DNA from: Burkholderiaceae bacterium | GTDB lineage: Bacteria > Pseudomonadota > Gammaproteobacteria > Burkholderiales > Burkholderiaceae_E | NCBI GenBank assembly: GCA_019428955.1 | Contig: JAHYJF010000174.1 | Coordinates: 1-7,573, forward strand | Direction: 5' to 3' | Length of the DNA: 7,573 nucleotides | Shown here: one piece after another, positions 1 to 6,464 of the stretch | How positions within the stretch are numbered: the stretch's first letter is position 1 | How the letters are laid out: every line of letters begins with the position of its first letter | The notes under the pieces: model-generated | Told to the model about the DNA's origin: nothing | Databases searched by the model: none | Seen by the model: only the letters and a program-made list of their open reading frames with translations | Position numbers and translations under genes: made by a program

Positions 1-147
1 CAGATCCTCGGCGAGACCCAGTCCGCGATCCTGCCGCTGGTGCCTTACCTCGATACCCTGCGCTGGCTCTTCATCGCCGTGGCGCTCGCTGGCATCGCAG
101 TTGCGATCCACGCGCGGATCGACGATTGGAATCGGGGGCGGCGCTGA
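1..147 (+). CDS. C-terminal end of a membrane-anchored protein, possibly holin-associated N-acetylmuramidase (partial)
   Basis: The frame is open from base 1 and ends at TGA 145-147, giving the last 48 residues of a protein whose start lies outside the window. One clear hydrophobic segment (about residues 20-40 of the fragment, beginning LRWLFIAVALAG) is followed by a short basic, polar tail (RIDDWNRGRR), as expected for a C-terminal membrane anchor with the tail in the cytoplasm. The layout resembles the end of the phage-type muramidases that sit next to small phage-like genes in Rhodobacterales chromosomes, which cut peptidoglycan during lysis or wall remodelling. No catalytic part is visible, so the name rests on recalled resemblance of the tail and on its small neighbour. 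It could be another membrane protein. That the frame is coding is likely because of the hydrophobic pattern and the TGATG overlap with the next start. Confidence 0.45.
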   Translation, partial: QILGETQSAILPLVPYLDTLRWLFIAVALAGIAVAIHARIDDWNRGRR

Positions 148-489
148 TGCGCTGGATTACCGCCCTCCTCGCCAGCGGCCCGGCGCGCCGGGGAAAGCGC
201 CGGTCGCCTCGCCGAGCGGCTCGACACCATGGAGACGGTCAATGAAGCCCAACGCCAGATGCTGGATGCCGCCACCCGCCGCCCGCTGATCGCGATGCTC
301 TCGCTCGGCGCCTGCGCGATGGGCGGTTCTGAGGGCGGTGCCGGGTTGTGTCCGCCGGTGGTGGCGTACAGCCGGGCCGAGCAGGCGCGGGCGGCGGCCG
401 AGGCTGAAGCTTTGCCCGAGGCGGCGGTGGTGGTGCGCATGCTTGCGGACTTTGCGGTGATGCGGGAGCAAGCGCGGGCGTGTCGGTGA
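147..489 (+). pseudogene. Small hypothetical gene, apparently frameshifted
   Basis: ATG 147-149 overlaps the stop of the preceding gene (TGATG) and begins MRWITALLASGPARR, but this frame soon becomes arginine-rich and stops at 243-245. The frame one base further on carries protein-like sequence from about 200 onward (AGRLAERLDTMETVNEAQ), continuing to TGA 487-489. A single extra base, perhaps in the GGGG run at about 199-202, would join a translationally coupled start to this second frame and give a protein of about 113 residues. The second half can also be read alone from ATG 229 as an 86-residue protein that is alanine- and glutamate-rich near its C-terminus. I do not recognise a domain; proteins of this kind are found beside phage-type lysis genes. 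The shift could be a real mutation or a sequencing error. Alternatively only the 229-489 frame is used. Confidence 0.4.
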
Positions 490-661
490 AGATCGGGCCG
501 GGCAGGCCAAGCGCCAAGCGAAAGGCGCATCGACCCGGTTGCGGGCGTGCTAAAAGAGCGTCTAGGGCCCGATGAGACACTATGCACCTCGTCCCCGATC
601 TGAGTAGTGCACCGATACAAACCCTCGCCTTGTCTAAGCTTTTCGCAAGACCTCGCAATAA
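490..661. other. Gene-free junction between convergent transcription units
   Basis: This stretch separates the GC-rich lysis-type genes on the plus strand from the end of the transporter operon on the minus strand. I see no credible ORF, no RNA gene, and no convincing hairpin followed by a T-run, although a terminator for one or both converging units would be expected here. Base composition falls from strongly GC-rich left of about 550 to more moderate values to the right, so this may be the border of an inserted or rearranged block. Confidence 0.4.
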
Positions 662-1702
662 TTAGGCTTCGACTGAGCTGCTCTCATGTTGAGACAAATG
701 CCCTACAAAGCCGGAGAAATCGAGAGCGCCCGCAAAATGGCATCGCGCAAGCGCCGCTTCAACGCGTAGCAAGGGCGGTACCGTTGTCTTGCAGATGTCT
801 TTTGCATGCGCGCAGCGTGGATGAAATGGGCAGCCGGGCGGCGGCGAGATCGGGTTGGGAACCTCGCCTTCCAGCACGATTACTTTGCGCGTGCGCAGAT
901 CGGGGTCAGGCACCGGAACCGCAGACAACAGGGCAACGGTATATGGGTGTCGGGGGTTTGAAAAAACCTGATCGACTGGCCCTTCCTCCACCACCCTTCC
1001 CAAATACATGACCATGACCCGGTCGGCGATGTGATGCACAACGGCAAGGTCATGTGCGATAAAAAGATAGGCAAGCCCCAGTTCCTTTTGCAGGCTGGCC
1101 AGCAGGTTGATAACCTGTGCTTGCACCGAAACGTCCAGTGCCGAAACAGGTTCGTCGCAGATGATCACCTCGGGATTAAGCGCTAGCGCCCGTGCAATGC
1201 CTATCCGTTGGCGCTGTCCACCCGAAAACTGATGCGGGTATCGGTCGGCATCCGAGGAATTCAGCCCGACAATCCGCAATAATTCGGCCACGCGCGCCTC
1301 GCGATCAGCAGGCACCACAATGTCGGGAAAGACCTTCCAGGGCTCTTCTAGAATTCGACGCACCGTAAAGCGGGGATCAAGCGAGCTGTAAGGGTCTTGA
1401 AAAACGACCTGAATGTGGCGCCGCAACTTGCGCATTTCATCGGGCGACCGATCAAGAATGTTCCTGCCACGAAACAGCACCTCGCCCGAAGTGGGCTCGT
1501 TCAGCCGCAGAACAGTCCGCGCCAAAGTGGACTTGCCGCATCCAGATTCGCCGACAAGACCTATGGTTTGTCCCGGATAAAGCGCAAAACTGACGCCTTG
1601 AACCGCCTTGAGAGTTCGCGAACTGCCGCCAAGCAGGCCAGTTTTGCCGATGTTGTACTCCTTGCAGAGGTTTCTCACCTCAAGAATTGGCGCGTCAGCC
1701 AT
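662..1702 (-). CDS. Dipeptide/oligopeptide-type ABC transporter ATP-binding protein (DppF/OppF class)
   Basis: This 346-residue protein is one of two ATPases that power import through the permease pair encoded upstream; it acts on the cytoplasmic face of the inner membrane. All nucleotide-binding motifs are present: Walker A GESGCGKS (51-58), Q-loop Q102 in VFQDPYSSLDP, signature FSGGQ (159-163), Walker B ending D183-E184, and switch H217. The C-terminal oligopeptide/dipeptide extension (NPRHPYTVALLSAVP, then GCPFHPRC) carries Cys291, Cys297, Cys304 and Cys321, the conserved pattern of this family that binds an iron-sulphur cluster in some members. The SSLDP motif and position as last gene fit the DppF-type partner. 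I chose ATG at 1702, which follows AGGAGAG (1710-1716) by 7 bases and starts directly with MADAPILEVRNLCKEY; an upstream in-frame start would add 32 unrelated residues. The start lies inside the preceding gene (8-base overlap), suggesting translational coupling. Substrate unknown. Confidence 0.95.
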   Translation of the reverse strand: MADAPILEVRNLCKEYNIGKTGLLGGSSRTLKAVQGVSFALYPGQTIGLVGESGCGKSTLARTVLRLNEPTSGEVLFRGRNILDRSPDEMRKLRRHIQVVFQDPYSSLDPRFTVRRILEEPWKVFPDIVVPADREARVAELLRIVGLNSSDADRYPHQFSGGQRQRIGIARALALNPEVIICDEPVSALDVSVQAQVINLLASLQKELGLAYLFIAHDLAVVHHIADRVMVMYLGRVVEEGPVDQVFSNPRHPYTVALLSAVPVPDPDLRTRKVIVLEGEVPNPISPPPGCPFHPRCAHAKDICKTTVPPLLRVEAALARCHFAGALDFSGFVGHLSQHESSSVEA

Positions 1703-2708
1703 GTGACAACTCTCCTGCAAGGTGACATGCAACAAGTTGTGTCCCACCGAGCACCGGCGCAAGCTCCGGACGTTCCACACGGCAACGGTCCACTGCATGT
1801 TGGCATCGAGGGTGAAAAGCGCATCCGGGTGGCATTCGCCCAGCTGCGGGCGGGGTGCCTCCGATGCTGAAAAGATCTGCGCCGCGGCTGTCGATCCTTG
1901 GCATCGACTGGATCAACCCGCGCGTGTAGGGGTGCGCCGCGGCGCGAAACAGCGTCGCCACGTCACCGCTTTCGACGATTCGGCCAGCATACATCACCAA
2001 AGCCCGGTTTACGGCTTCTGCGACAACACCAAGGTCGTGGGTGATCAGAACCAGCGCCATTCCGGTTTCACGCTGAAGCTCGGAAAGCAGAGCCATGATC
2101 TGCCGCTGCACCGTCACATCAAGCGCCGTTGTCGGCTCGTCCGCAATCAACAGCCGTGGTTCCAGCGCCAGCGCTGTGGCAATCATCACACGCTGGCACA
2201 TCCCGCCGGAAAATTCGTGTGGATAGGCCTTCAGCCGGGTCTTCGCTGACGGGATGCGCACAAGGTCCATCAGTTCCACGGCCTTCCGGCGCGCCTCGTC
2301 ATTTGAGCAGCGGCGACGAAGGCGGTAAACCTCAGAAATCTGTGATCCAACTGTCATTCCCGGGTTGAGGGCGCTCATCGCATCCTGAAAGACCATCGCG
2401 ATTTCCTCGCCCCGCAGGGCGCGGCGCACCCTGTCTGGAAGTTTGAGAATGTCCTGCCCGTCAAATAAAATCTCACCGGAAACATGGCCCGGTGGTGATT
2501 TGATCAGGCCCATGACCGCTTCAAGACCGACACTCTTGCCAGAACCGCTTTCACCTATGATTCCAAGTGTTTCCCCTTTTCCGAGCGACCAGCTGACGCC
2601 GCCGACCGCCTGCACCGGTCCATGTGGAGTATCGAACCGCACATGAAGATCATGCACTGCCAGCAACGGGTCGGCCCGGCTGTCAATTGGAGGCATGCGG
2701 TCGGTCAT
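1695..2708 (-). CDS. Dipeptide/oligopeptide-type ABC transporter ATP-binding protein (DppD/OppD class)
   Basis: This 337-residue protein is the second ATPase of the importer and probably forms a heterodimer with the product of the overlapping downstream gene. Motifs: Walker A GESGSGKS (52-59), Q108 in VFQDAMSALNP, signature FSGGMCQR (166-173), Walker B ending D190-E191, switch H224 in LITHDLGVVAE. The SALNP and SGGM variants and the GVVAE segment are typical of the DppD-type subunit. The C-terminal family extension (AHPYTRGLIQSMP, then PPGCAFHPRC) includes Cys296, Cys302, Cys309 and Cys328, matching the cluster-type cysteine pattern. I chose ATG at 2708, only 7 bases beyond the stop of the permease gene; the ribosome site is weak (AGGG at 2713-2716), so coupling to upstream translation is likely. 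An upstream TTG at 2744 is possible but would add 12 basic residues that do not fit the family. Substrate cannot be read from the ATPase. Confidence 0.95.
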   Translation of the reverse strand: MTDRMPPIDSRADPLLAVHDLHVRFDTPHGPVQAVGGVSWSLGKGETLGIIGESGSGKSVGLEAVMGLIKSPPGHVSGEILFDGQDILKLPDRVRRALRGEEIAMVFQDAMSALNPGMTVGSQISEVYRLRRRCSNDEARRKAVELMDLVRIPSAKTRLKAYPHEFSGGMCQRVMIATALALEPRLLIADEPTTALDVTVQRQIMALLSELQRETGMALVLITHDLGVVAEAVNRALVMYAGRIVESGDVATLFRAAAHPYTRGLIQSMPRIDSRGADLFSIGGTPPAAGRMPPGCAFHPRCQHAVDRCRVERPELAPVLGGTQLVACHLAGELSHG

Positions 2709-2715
2709 GATTGCC

Positions 2716-3660
2716 CTATTTCTCTTTTGCAGACGGTTTCGCAAGCCAGCGCCATCTTTGAACCGGGTCGGTTACAGCGCGCGCCCATGCTGCGACAAGG
2801 TTCAGCGAAAGCGCCGCCATGAAGATCGCCGCCCCCGGTAGCACGACTAACCACCACGCAGAGCTGATATACTCACGCCCCCGCGCGATCATGAGGCCCC
2901 AGGACGACTGCGGTGGCTGCACCCCAAAGCCAAGGAATGAAAGGGAAGCTTCTGACAGGATCAGCACCGCGATTTCCAGCGTGAACAGAACCAGAAGCGG
3001 TGAAAGCATGTTGGGGAGCAGGTGAGTAAGGATAATCCGGCGGTCGCGCGCGCCGATTGCGCGGGCCGCTGTGACATAGGTGTTTTCCTGATATGTCAGC
3101 GTCAGAGAGCGGGCCATCCGCGCAAAGATCATCCAGTGCAAAAGTGCGAAAACAAGTATCAGGTTGATAAATCCGCCGCCGATCACAAAAAGAACGAACA
3201 GCGCTATGACGAGCGAAGGAAGCGACAGCATTCCGTCAACAACGCGCATCACGACGTCTTCGAGGATCCCGCGATAATAGCCCGAAAGTATGCCCAAGGT
3301 TATACCCACAAGGGCCGAGCAGGTGGCTCCCAAAAGACCTACCGACATGGAAACCCGCGCGCCGAACATCAGCCTTGACAGGACATCACGCCCAAGCTCG
3401 TCGGTTCCCATAATGTGGAACCCGCCATTGCTGGCATAGCTGAGCGGCGGCACCATCCGTGCGCGCAGGTTGGCTTGGGCCGGGTCGTAGGGCGCCAGGT
3501 AGTCGGCGCCCAATGCCGAGATCAGCAGCACCAGCAAAAACAGGACGGCAAGTGTTGTCACCTTGTCGCGTAGCAGGGCGCGCAGGTAGTCCGTGGCACG
3601 AATGGACGCCGCACGTTCGTAATCCTCTGTGGTCGAGATGGGTGTGCTGGCCTCGGTCAC
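2716..3660 (-). CDS. Dpp/Opp-type ABC transporter permease (DppC class)
   Basis: This 314-residue inner-membrane protein forms half of the translocation channel. The cytoplasmic N-terminus leads to a first membrane segment (about 36-52), then the OppC N-terminal landmark GTDELGRDVLSRLMFGARVS (85-104) and further segments near 105-125, 147-180, 225-245 and 268-290. The EAA-type loop that contacts the ATPases is at about 198-217 (AARAIGARDRRIILTHLLPN), followed by EASLSFLGFGVQPPQSSWG (237-255). All are characteristic of DppC-type permeases. I chose GTG at 3660 because GGAGG (3667-3671) stands 6 bases upstream and the start shares GTGA with the stop of the upstream permease, a classic coupled junction; the longer frame would add 58 residues that are only the shadow of the neighbouring gene. 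Slightly odd is the C-terminus (NLVAAWARAVTDPVQRW), where relatives usually have a NLLGD-type motif followed by a DPR ending. Substrate unknown. Confidence 0.95.
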   Translation of the reverse strand: MTEASTPISTTEDYERAASIRATDYLRALLRDKVTTLAVLFLLVLLISALGADYLAPYDPAQANLRARMVPPLSYASNGGFHIMGTDELGRDVLSRLMFGARVSMSVGLLGATCSALVGITLGILSGYYRGILEDVVMRVVDGMLSLPSLVIALFVLFVIGGGFINLILVFALLHWMIFARMARSLTLTYQENTYVTAARAIGARDRRIILTHLLPNMLSPLLVLFTLEIAVLILSEASLSFLGFGVQPPQSSWGLMIARGREYISSAWWLVVLPGAAIFMAALSLNLVAAWARAVTDPVQRWRWLAKPSAKEK

Positions 3661-4628
3661 GTCTGGCCTCCACTTGTTGACATGCGGATGCGCGGATTGA
3701 TGACAGTGTAGGCGACATCGACCAGAAGGTTCACGACGATGACCATGGTCGCCACCACAAAGATGCCGGCCTGCACCATCGGCAGATCGCGACGCGATAG
3801 TGAGTCGATCAGCAAAAGGCCAATTCCGGGCCACGCAAAGACCGTTTCAACAAGCATCGCACCGGTCAGAAGCGCCGACATCTCATCGCCGGTGATGGTG
3901 ACGATAGGAATTGCGGCGTTCTTGAGTGCGTGAACAAAGACCACCCGCCCCTCTGGAACACCCTTGGCCCTGGCGGCGGAGACGTAGGGTTTTGACAGTT
4001 CATCCAGCATCGCGCTGCGCACAACTTGCGAAATTCGCCCAAGCGGCCGCGCGGCGAGTGTAATCGCCGGCAGCACGAGATGTTGCCAGCTTCCGTAGCC
4101 GCCAGTCGGCAACAGACCGAGTTGCACGCTGACGACGATTATAAGCACGAGCCCCAACCAAAACTGGACAACAGACACCGACGCAAGCGAGACGACATTG
4201 ACGACATTATCGATCCAGGAACGCGGGTGCATCGCAGCAAGGCATCCCAGAAGAACGGCGAGGGCAAACGCGAGACCAAGTGCTGCACCGGCAAGCAGAA
4301 AAGTTGCCGGCAACCGGCCCAGCACGATCGGCAGCACCGGTGTACCTTCTGCCCGCAGCAGATCGGTCGGCATCATCGAAAAGCCGTAGCGGAAACTGGT
4401 TCCGAAATCGCCTTGCAGCAGATCCGAAATGAAGATCAAGTATTGCCGCCAGAGTGGGTCGTTCAGGCCGAGGTTCTGTCGAAGCTGTTCCAGCGCCGTA
4501 TCCGAAGCGCTAGGGCCAAGCATGATTAACGCTGGGTCGCCGACGACCCGCCCAACCACGAAAACGAACGACACGAGGGCGAACAACAAGATTACCGAGT
4601 GGAAAATTCGGCGGACGATGTAGGGCAT
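3657..4628 (-). CDS. Dpp/Opp-type ABC transporter permease (DppB class)
   Basis: This 323-residue inner-membrane protein is the first permease of the importer and pairs with the DppC-type subunit. It begins MPYIVRRIFHSV with a first membrane segment at about 8-28 (ending FVVGRVVGDPA), the usual DppB opening, followed by a periplasmic stretch containing LRQNLGLNDPLWRQYLIFI (49-67) and GDFGTSF (73-79). Further membrane segments lie around 107-132, 146-170 and 285-306. The ATPase-coupling EAA loop is YVSAARAKGVPEGRVVFVHA (215-234); then ETVFAWPGIG (261-270), RDLPMVQA (280-287) and the family ending NPRIR (311-315). Start: ATG 4628 is preceded by AGGA about 9 bases upstream; an in-frame alternative 15 codons earlier is weaker and adds atypical residues. 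Sixty-three bases containing a stem-loop separate it from the binding-protein gene, while its stop overlaps the next start. Confidence 0.95.
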   Translation of the reverse strand: MPYIVRRIFHSVILLFALVSFVFVVGRVVGDPALIMLGPSASDTALEQLRQNLGLNDPLWRQYLIFISDLLQGDFGTSFRYGFSMMPTDLLRAEGTPVLPIVLGRLPATFLLAGAALGLAFALAVLLGCLAAMHPRSWIDNVVNVVSLASVSVVQFWLGLVLIIVVSVQLGLLPTGGYGSWQHLVLPAITLAARPLGRISQVVRSAMLDELSKPYVSAARAKGVPEGRVVFVHALKNAAIPIVTITGDEMSALLTGAMLVETVFAWPGIGLLLIDSLSRRDLPMVQAGIFVVATMVIVVNLLVDVAYTVINPRIRMSTSGGQT

Positions 4629-4642
4629 GTTTCGTTGTCCTG

Positions 4643-4679
4643 AAAAGTGCTGGCGGGGCGGAAGATACCGCACCCGCCA
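4643..4679 (-). promoter_or_regulatory. Intercistronic stem-loop between binding-protein and permease genes
   Basis: TGGCGGG (4651-4657) pairs with CCCGCCA (4673-4679), and inside it GCGG (4658-4661) pairs with CCGC (4668-4671). This gives an 11-bp GC-rich stem with a single bulged base (4672) and a 6-base loop. In the transcribed (minus) direction the stem is followed after a few bases by TTTT (4646-4643), so it may act as a weak terminator. A stem-loop after the binding-protein gene is common in ABC importer operons, where it protects the upstream mRNA or lets only part of transcription through, raising binding-protein levels above those of the membrane parts. The structure is read directly; the role is inferred. 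Confidence 0.7.
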
Positions 4680-4691
4680 AGGCGCCCAGGT

Positions 4692-6290
4692 CTATTTTGT
4701 GGCGGTCACGTTCACAGCCAAGAACCGATGATCGGCGCCAAAAGTCATGTCGTAGCCGTCGGCGATCAGATATCCCTTGTCTAACAAGGCAAGCGGGATG
4801 ATCGGATATTGATCGTAGAGGAATCCGACCAGTTCACGCAGCGCGGAATGCCGCTCTTCCCCCGAAAGATTGAGTGCCGCGAAAAGTTTCGCGTCAAAAT
4901 CCGGGCTACAGTACACTGACGAGCGCGAGGCACCGGCCGGGTCATTGATGTTCGGGCAGGCGTAGTTACCCAGCAGATTGACGCCGAATTCACCTGAGGC
5001 GTTCTGTTTGACGTGCACCTGCATCATCGCGCGCGGCGCTTCTTCGGCATAGCCGCTTATGCGCACCCGCGGGTTGAACAAGTCTGCAGATTGCACATTG
5101 ATCGTGGTCGCTATCCCGACTTCATTGAGAAAGAACCCAAGGATTTCGGTGACCGAGCCGATTCGCGTTGTACCGTTTCGCCCAATTATCTCGATGTTGA
5201 GGCCATCGACGTCGACCCCATCCGCCCGCGCTGCGGCAAGCAAGCTGCGCGACAGCTCCGGGTCATAGGCGTATTGTTCAAGTGAGTCATTAAAGCCAAG
5301 CATGTCGGAAGTGCCAAGTTGGCCACGCGGTACCGATGCAAGCCCGATCAGATCTGCAAGCCCCTGATAGTCGATGGCGTGGAAAATCGCTTGGCGCACG
5401 CGCATGTCTTCAAGGCGCGGGTCGGCGTGCAACGATTGGTCAAGTCGGCCATACATGTACGCATCCGACGGCCCGGTGATGCAAGAGTACCCCGGATTGG
5501 CATCTGCCGCCTGACAGTCTTCAAACGTCGGCGAAACCGACAGTTGGGCCTCGCCCGCACGCACCATCGACGTTCGCGCCGAACCTTCAGTGCGGAATAC
5601 GAACATCAGTTCTTCGAACGGAGGCTCGCCAGCACCGTAGGCATCATCTGCGCTGTAACCCCACCAGTCAGGATTCACCGCTGCGCGCCAGTATTGCCCG
5701 CGCTGCCATTCGACAAAGCGATAGGGCCCGGTGCCGATGGGTGTGTCGAAATGGGCAGAGGGGTTCTCGGTAATCTGCTGTGCGGACGAGATACCGTTCA
5801 TCGTGAGCCTGAATTCGAGCATCGGGTCAGGTGCGCTCGCTGAAACCACGACCTCATATGGCCCGGTCGCCGTTGCCGTGATCTTGCCAGGCCCGGCATA
5901 CTCCTGAATGGTGAATGCGTTGTCGGGCGACCAGACAAAATTGATTGCCGTGGCGACAGCTTCAGCTGTCATATCCGATCCGTCGTGGAACTTTACGCCC
6001 TCGCGCAGTTTGAGCCTCAGGCTACTGCCATCTATCCTTTCCCATGATGTTGCCAAGACGGGTTGATAGGCGCCGGTCAGCGGATCCCGCGCAATCAGCG
6101 TTTCAATGACGTTGCGCAGGCCGGGGGCGTTAAGCTCCTTATAGGTGCCTTGCGCCGCAAGATCCTGTGGTTCCTGATCGACGGCGACAACGAATTTGCC
6201 TGCGGGGTCCGCCATGGACACGCCAGCTACAAGGGACGCCGACACGGTAGACATCAAGAGTGTCGCTCTGCCTTTGCGAAGTAGTTTCAT
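4692..6290 (-). CDS. Extracellular solute-binding protein, family 5 (Dpp/Opp type)
   Basis: This 532-residue periplasmic protein captures the solute and delivers it to the permease pair; its length fits family 5. The N-terminus is a Sec signal peptide: basic MKLLRKGR, a hydrophobic core, and a likely cut after SMA (residue 26). No lipobox cysteine is seen. Family landmarks follow: PVLATSWERIDGSS (77-90), LREGVKFHDGSDMTAEAVATAI (95-116), the conserved IGTGPYRFVEWQRGQYW (185-201) with NPDWWG, and MRVRQAIFHAIDY (296-308). ATG 6290 is preceded by GGAGG (6296-6300) with a 5-base spacer, a strong site. It heads the transporter operon and is divergent from the kinase/phosphatase genes. Mature-protein cysteines occur as two local pairs, Cys259/Cys270 and Cys445/Cys461, which could form disulphides. 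Family 5 proteins bind peptides, but also opines, sugars, nickel, glutathione and others, so the ligand is not known. Confidence 0.95.
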   Translation of the reverse strand: MKLLRKGRATLLMSTVSASLVAGVSMADPAGKFVVAVDQEPQDLAAQGTYKELNAPGLRNVIETLIARDPLTGAYQPVLATSWERIDGSSLRLKLREGVKFHDGSDMTAEAVATAINFVWSPDNAFTIQEYAGPGKITATATGPYEVVVSASAPDPMLEFRLTMNGISSAQQITENPSAHFDTPIGTGPYRFVEWQRGQYWRAAVNPDWWGYSADDAYGAGEPPFEELMFVFRTEGSARTSMVRAGEAQLSVSPTFEDCQAADANPGYSCITGPSDAYMYGRLDQSLHADPRLEDMRVRQAIFHAIDYQGLADLIGLASVPRGQLGTSDMLGFNDSLEQYAYDPELSRSLLAAARADGVDVDGLNIEIIGRNGTTRIGSVTEILGFFLNEVGIATTINVQSADLFNPRVRISGYAEEAPRAMMQVHVKQNASGEFGVNLLGNYACPNINDPAGASRSSVYCSPDFDAKLFAALNLSGEERHSALRELVGFLYDQYPIIPLALLDKGYLIADGYDMTFGADHRFLAVNVTATK

Positions 6291-6339
6291 TTATTCCTCC
6301 CCTTTTTTTGGCGCGGGCTCCCCCCACAGGCCAGTTCGA

Positions 6340-6368
6340 ACTCTAACTGCCAACCGCCCATTTTGCAA
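6340..6368 (-). promoter_or_regulatory. Predicted promoter of the transporter operon
   Basis: On the minus strand TTGCAA (6368-6363, 4/6 match to TTGACA) and TAGAGT (6345-6340, 4/6 match to TATAAT) are separated by 17 bases. Transcription would begin near 6333, leaving a leader of about 43 bases before the binding-protein ATG. The -35 element is the left arm of the palindrome. This is a consensus match by eye, not a measured promoter. Confidence 0.45.
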
Positions 6369-6380
6369 GGCCTTGCAAAA
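6361..6380. promoter_or_regulatory. Perfect 20-bp palindrome, candidate operator
   Basis: TTTTGCAAGGCCTTGCAAAA is an exact inverted repeat with no spacer, lying in the divergent intergenic region between the binding-protein and kinase-like genes. A perfect palindrome of this size in this place is a typical site for a dimeric helix-turn-helix regulator. Its arms overlap the predicted -35 elements of both promoters, so bound protein could repress both directions at once. The centre is GGCC rather than the central CG of most LacI-family operators, so I do not name the regulator family. No regulator gene is in the window. Confidence 0.7.
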
Positions 6381-6401
6381 AAATCGGACGCCCGCTAGTC
6401 T
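6373..6401 (+). promoter_or_regulatory. Predicted promoter of the kinase/phosphatase genes
   Basis: TTGCAA (6373-6378) and TAGTCT (6396-6401) are separated by 17 bases. The -35 match is 4/6; the -10 match is weaker (3/6, but with the key T, A and final T). Transcription would start near 6408, about 57 bases before the ATG at 6465. The -35 is the right arm of the palindrome, mirroring the minus-strand promoter. Confidence 0.4.
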
Positions 6402-6464
6402 CTCTTGGCAAAGTGACTGGCGCGGGGCTACCGCGACATTGGCGGCAAAGAAGGGGTTAAAGTC

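Noticed and set aside
591..611. Minus-strand reading VHYSDRG, reminiscent of the HHSDRG motif of IS3-family transposases
   Set aside because: Only seven residues match, a stop follows almost at once, and no other transposase sequence or terminal repeats are seen. It is within what chance allows.
45..620. Long minus-strand open frame of 191 codons over the left edge
   Set aside because: It is arginine-, alanine- and serine-rich with no domain-like pattern. It is opposite the hydrophobic plus-strand fragment and the small gene, as expected of a shadow frame in very GC-rich DNA.
601..661. Possible terminator downstream of the transporter operon (CTTG...CAAG around AAGCTTTTCG)
   Set aside because: The stem is only about four base pairs and has no T-run after it; the adjacent TTGCGA copies are direct, not inverted, repeats.
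607..1011. Plus-strand open frame of 134 codons over the end of the last ATPase gene
   Set aside because: It is antisense to a conserved C-terminal ATPase domain and has no recognisable motifs or good ribosome site.
6405..6430. Alternative promoter TTGGCA at 6405-6410 for the kinase-like gene
   Set aside because: At a 16-18 base spacing the downstream hexamers are GC-rich and unlike a -10 element; the palindrome-linked promoter fits better.
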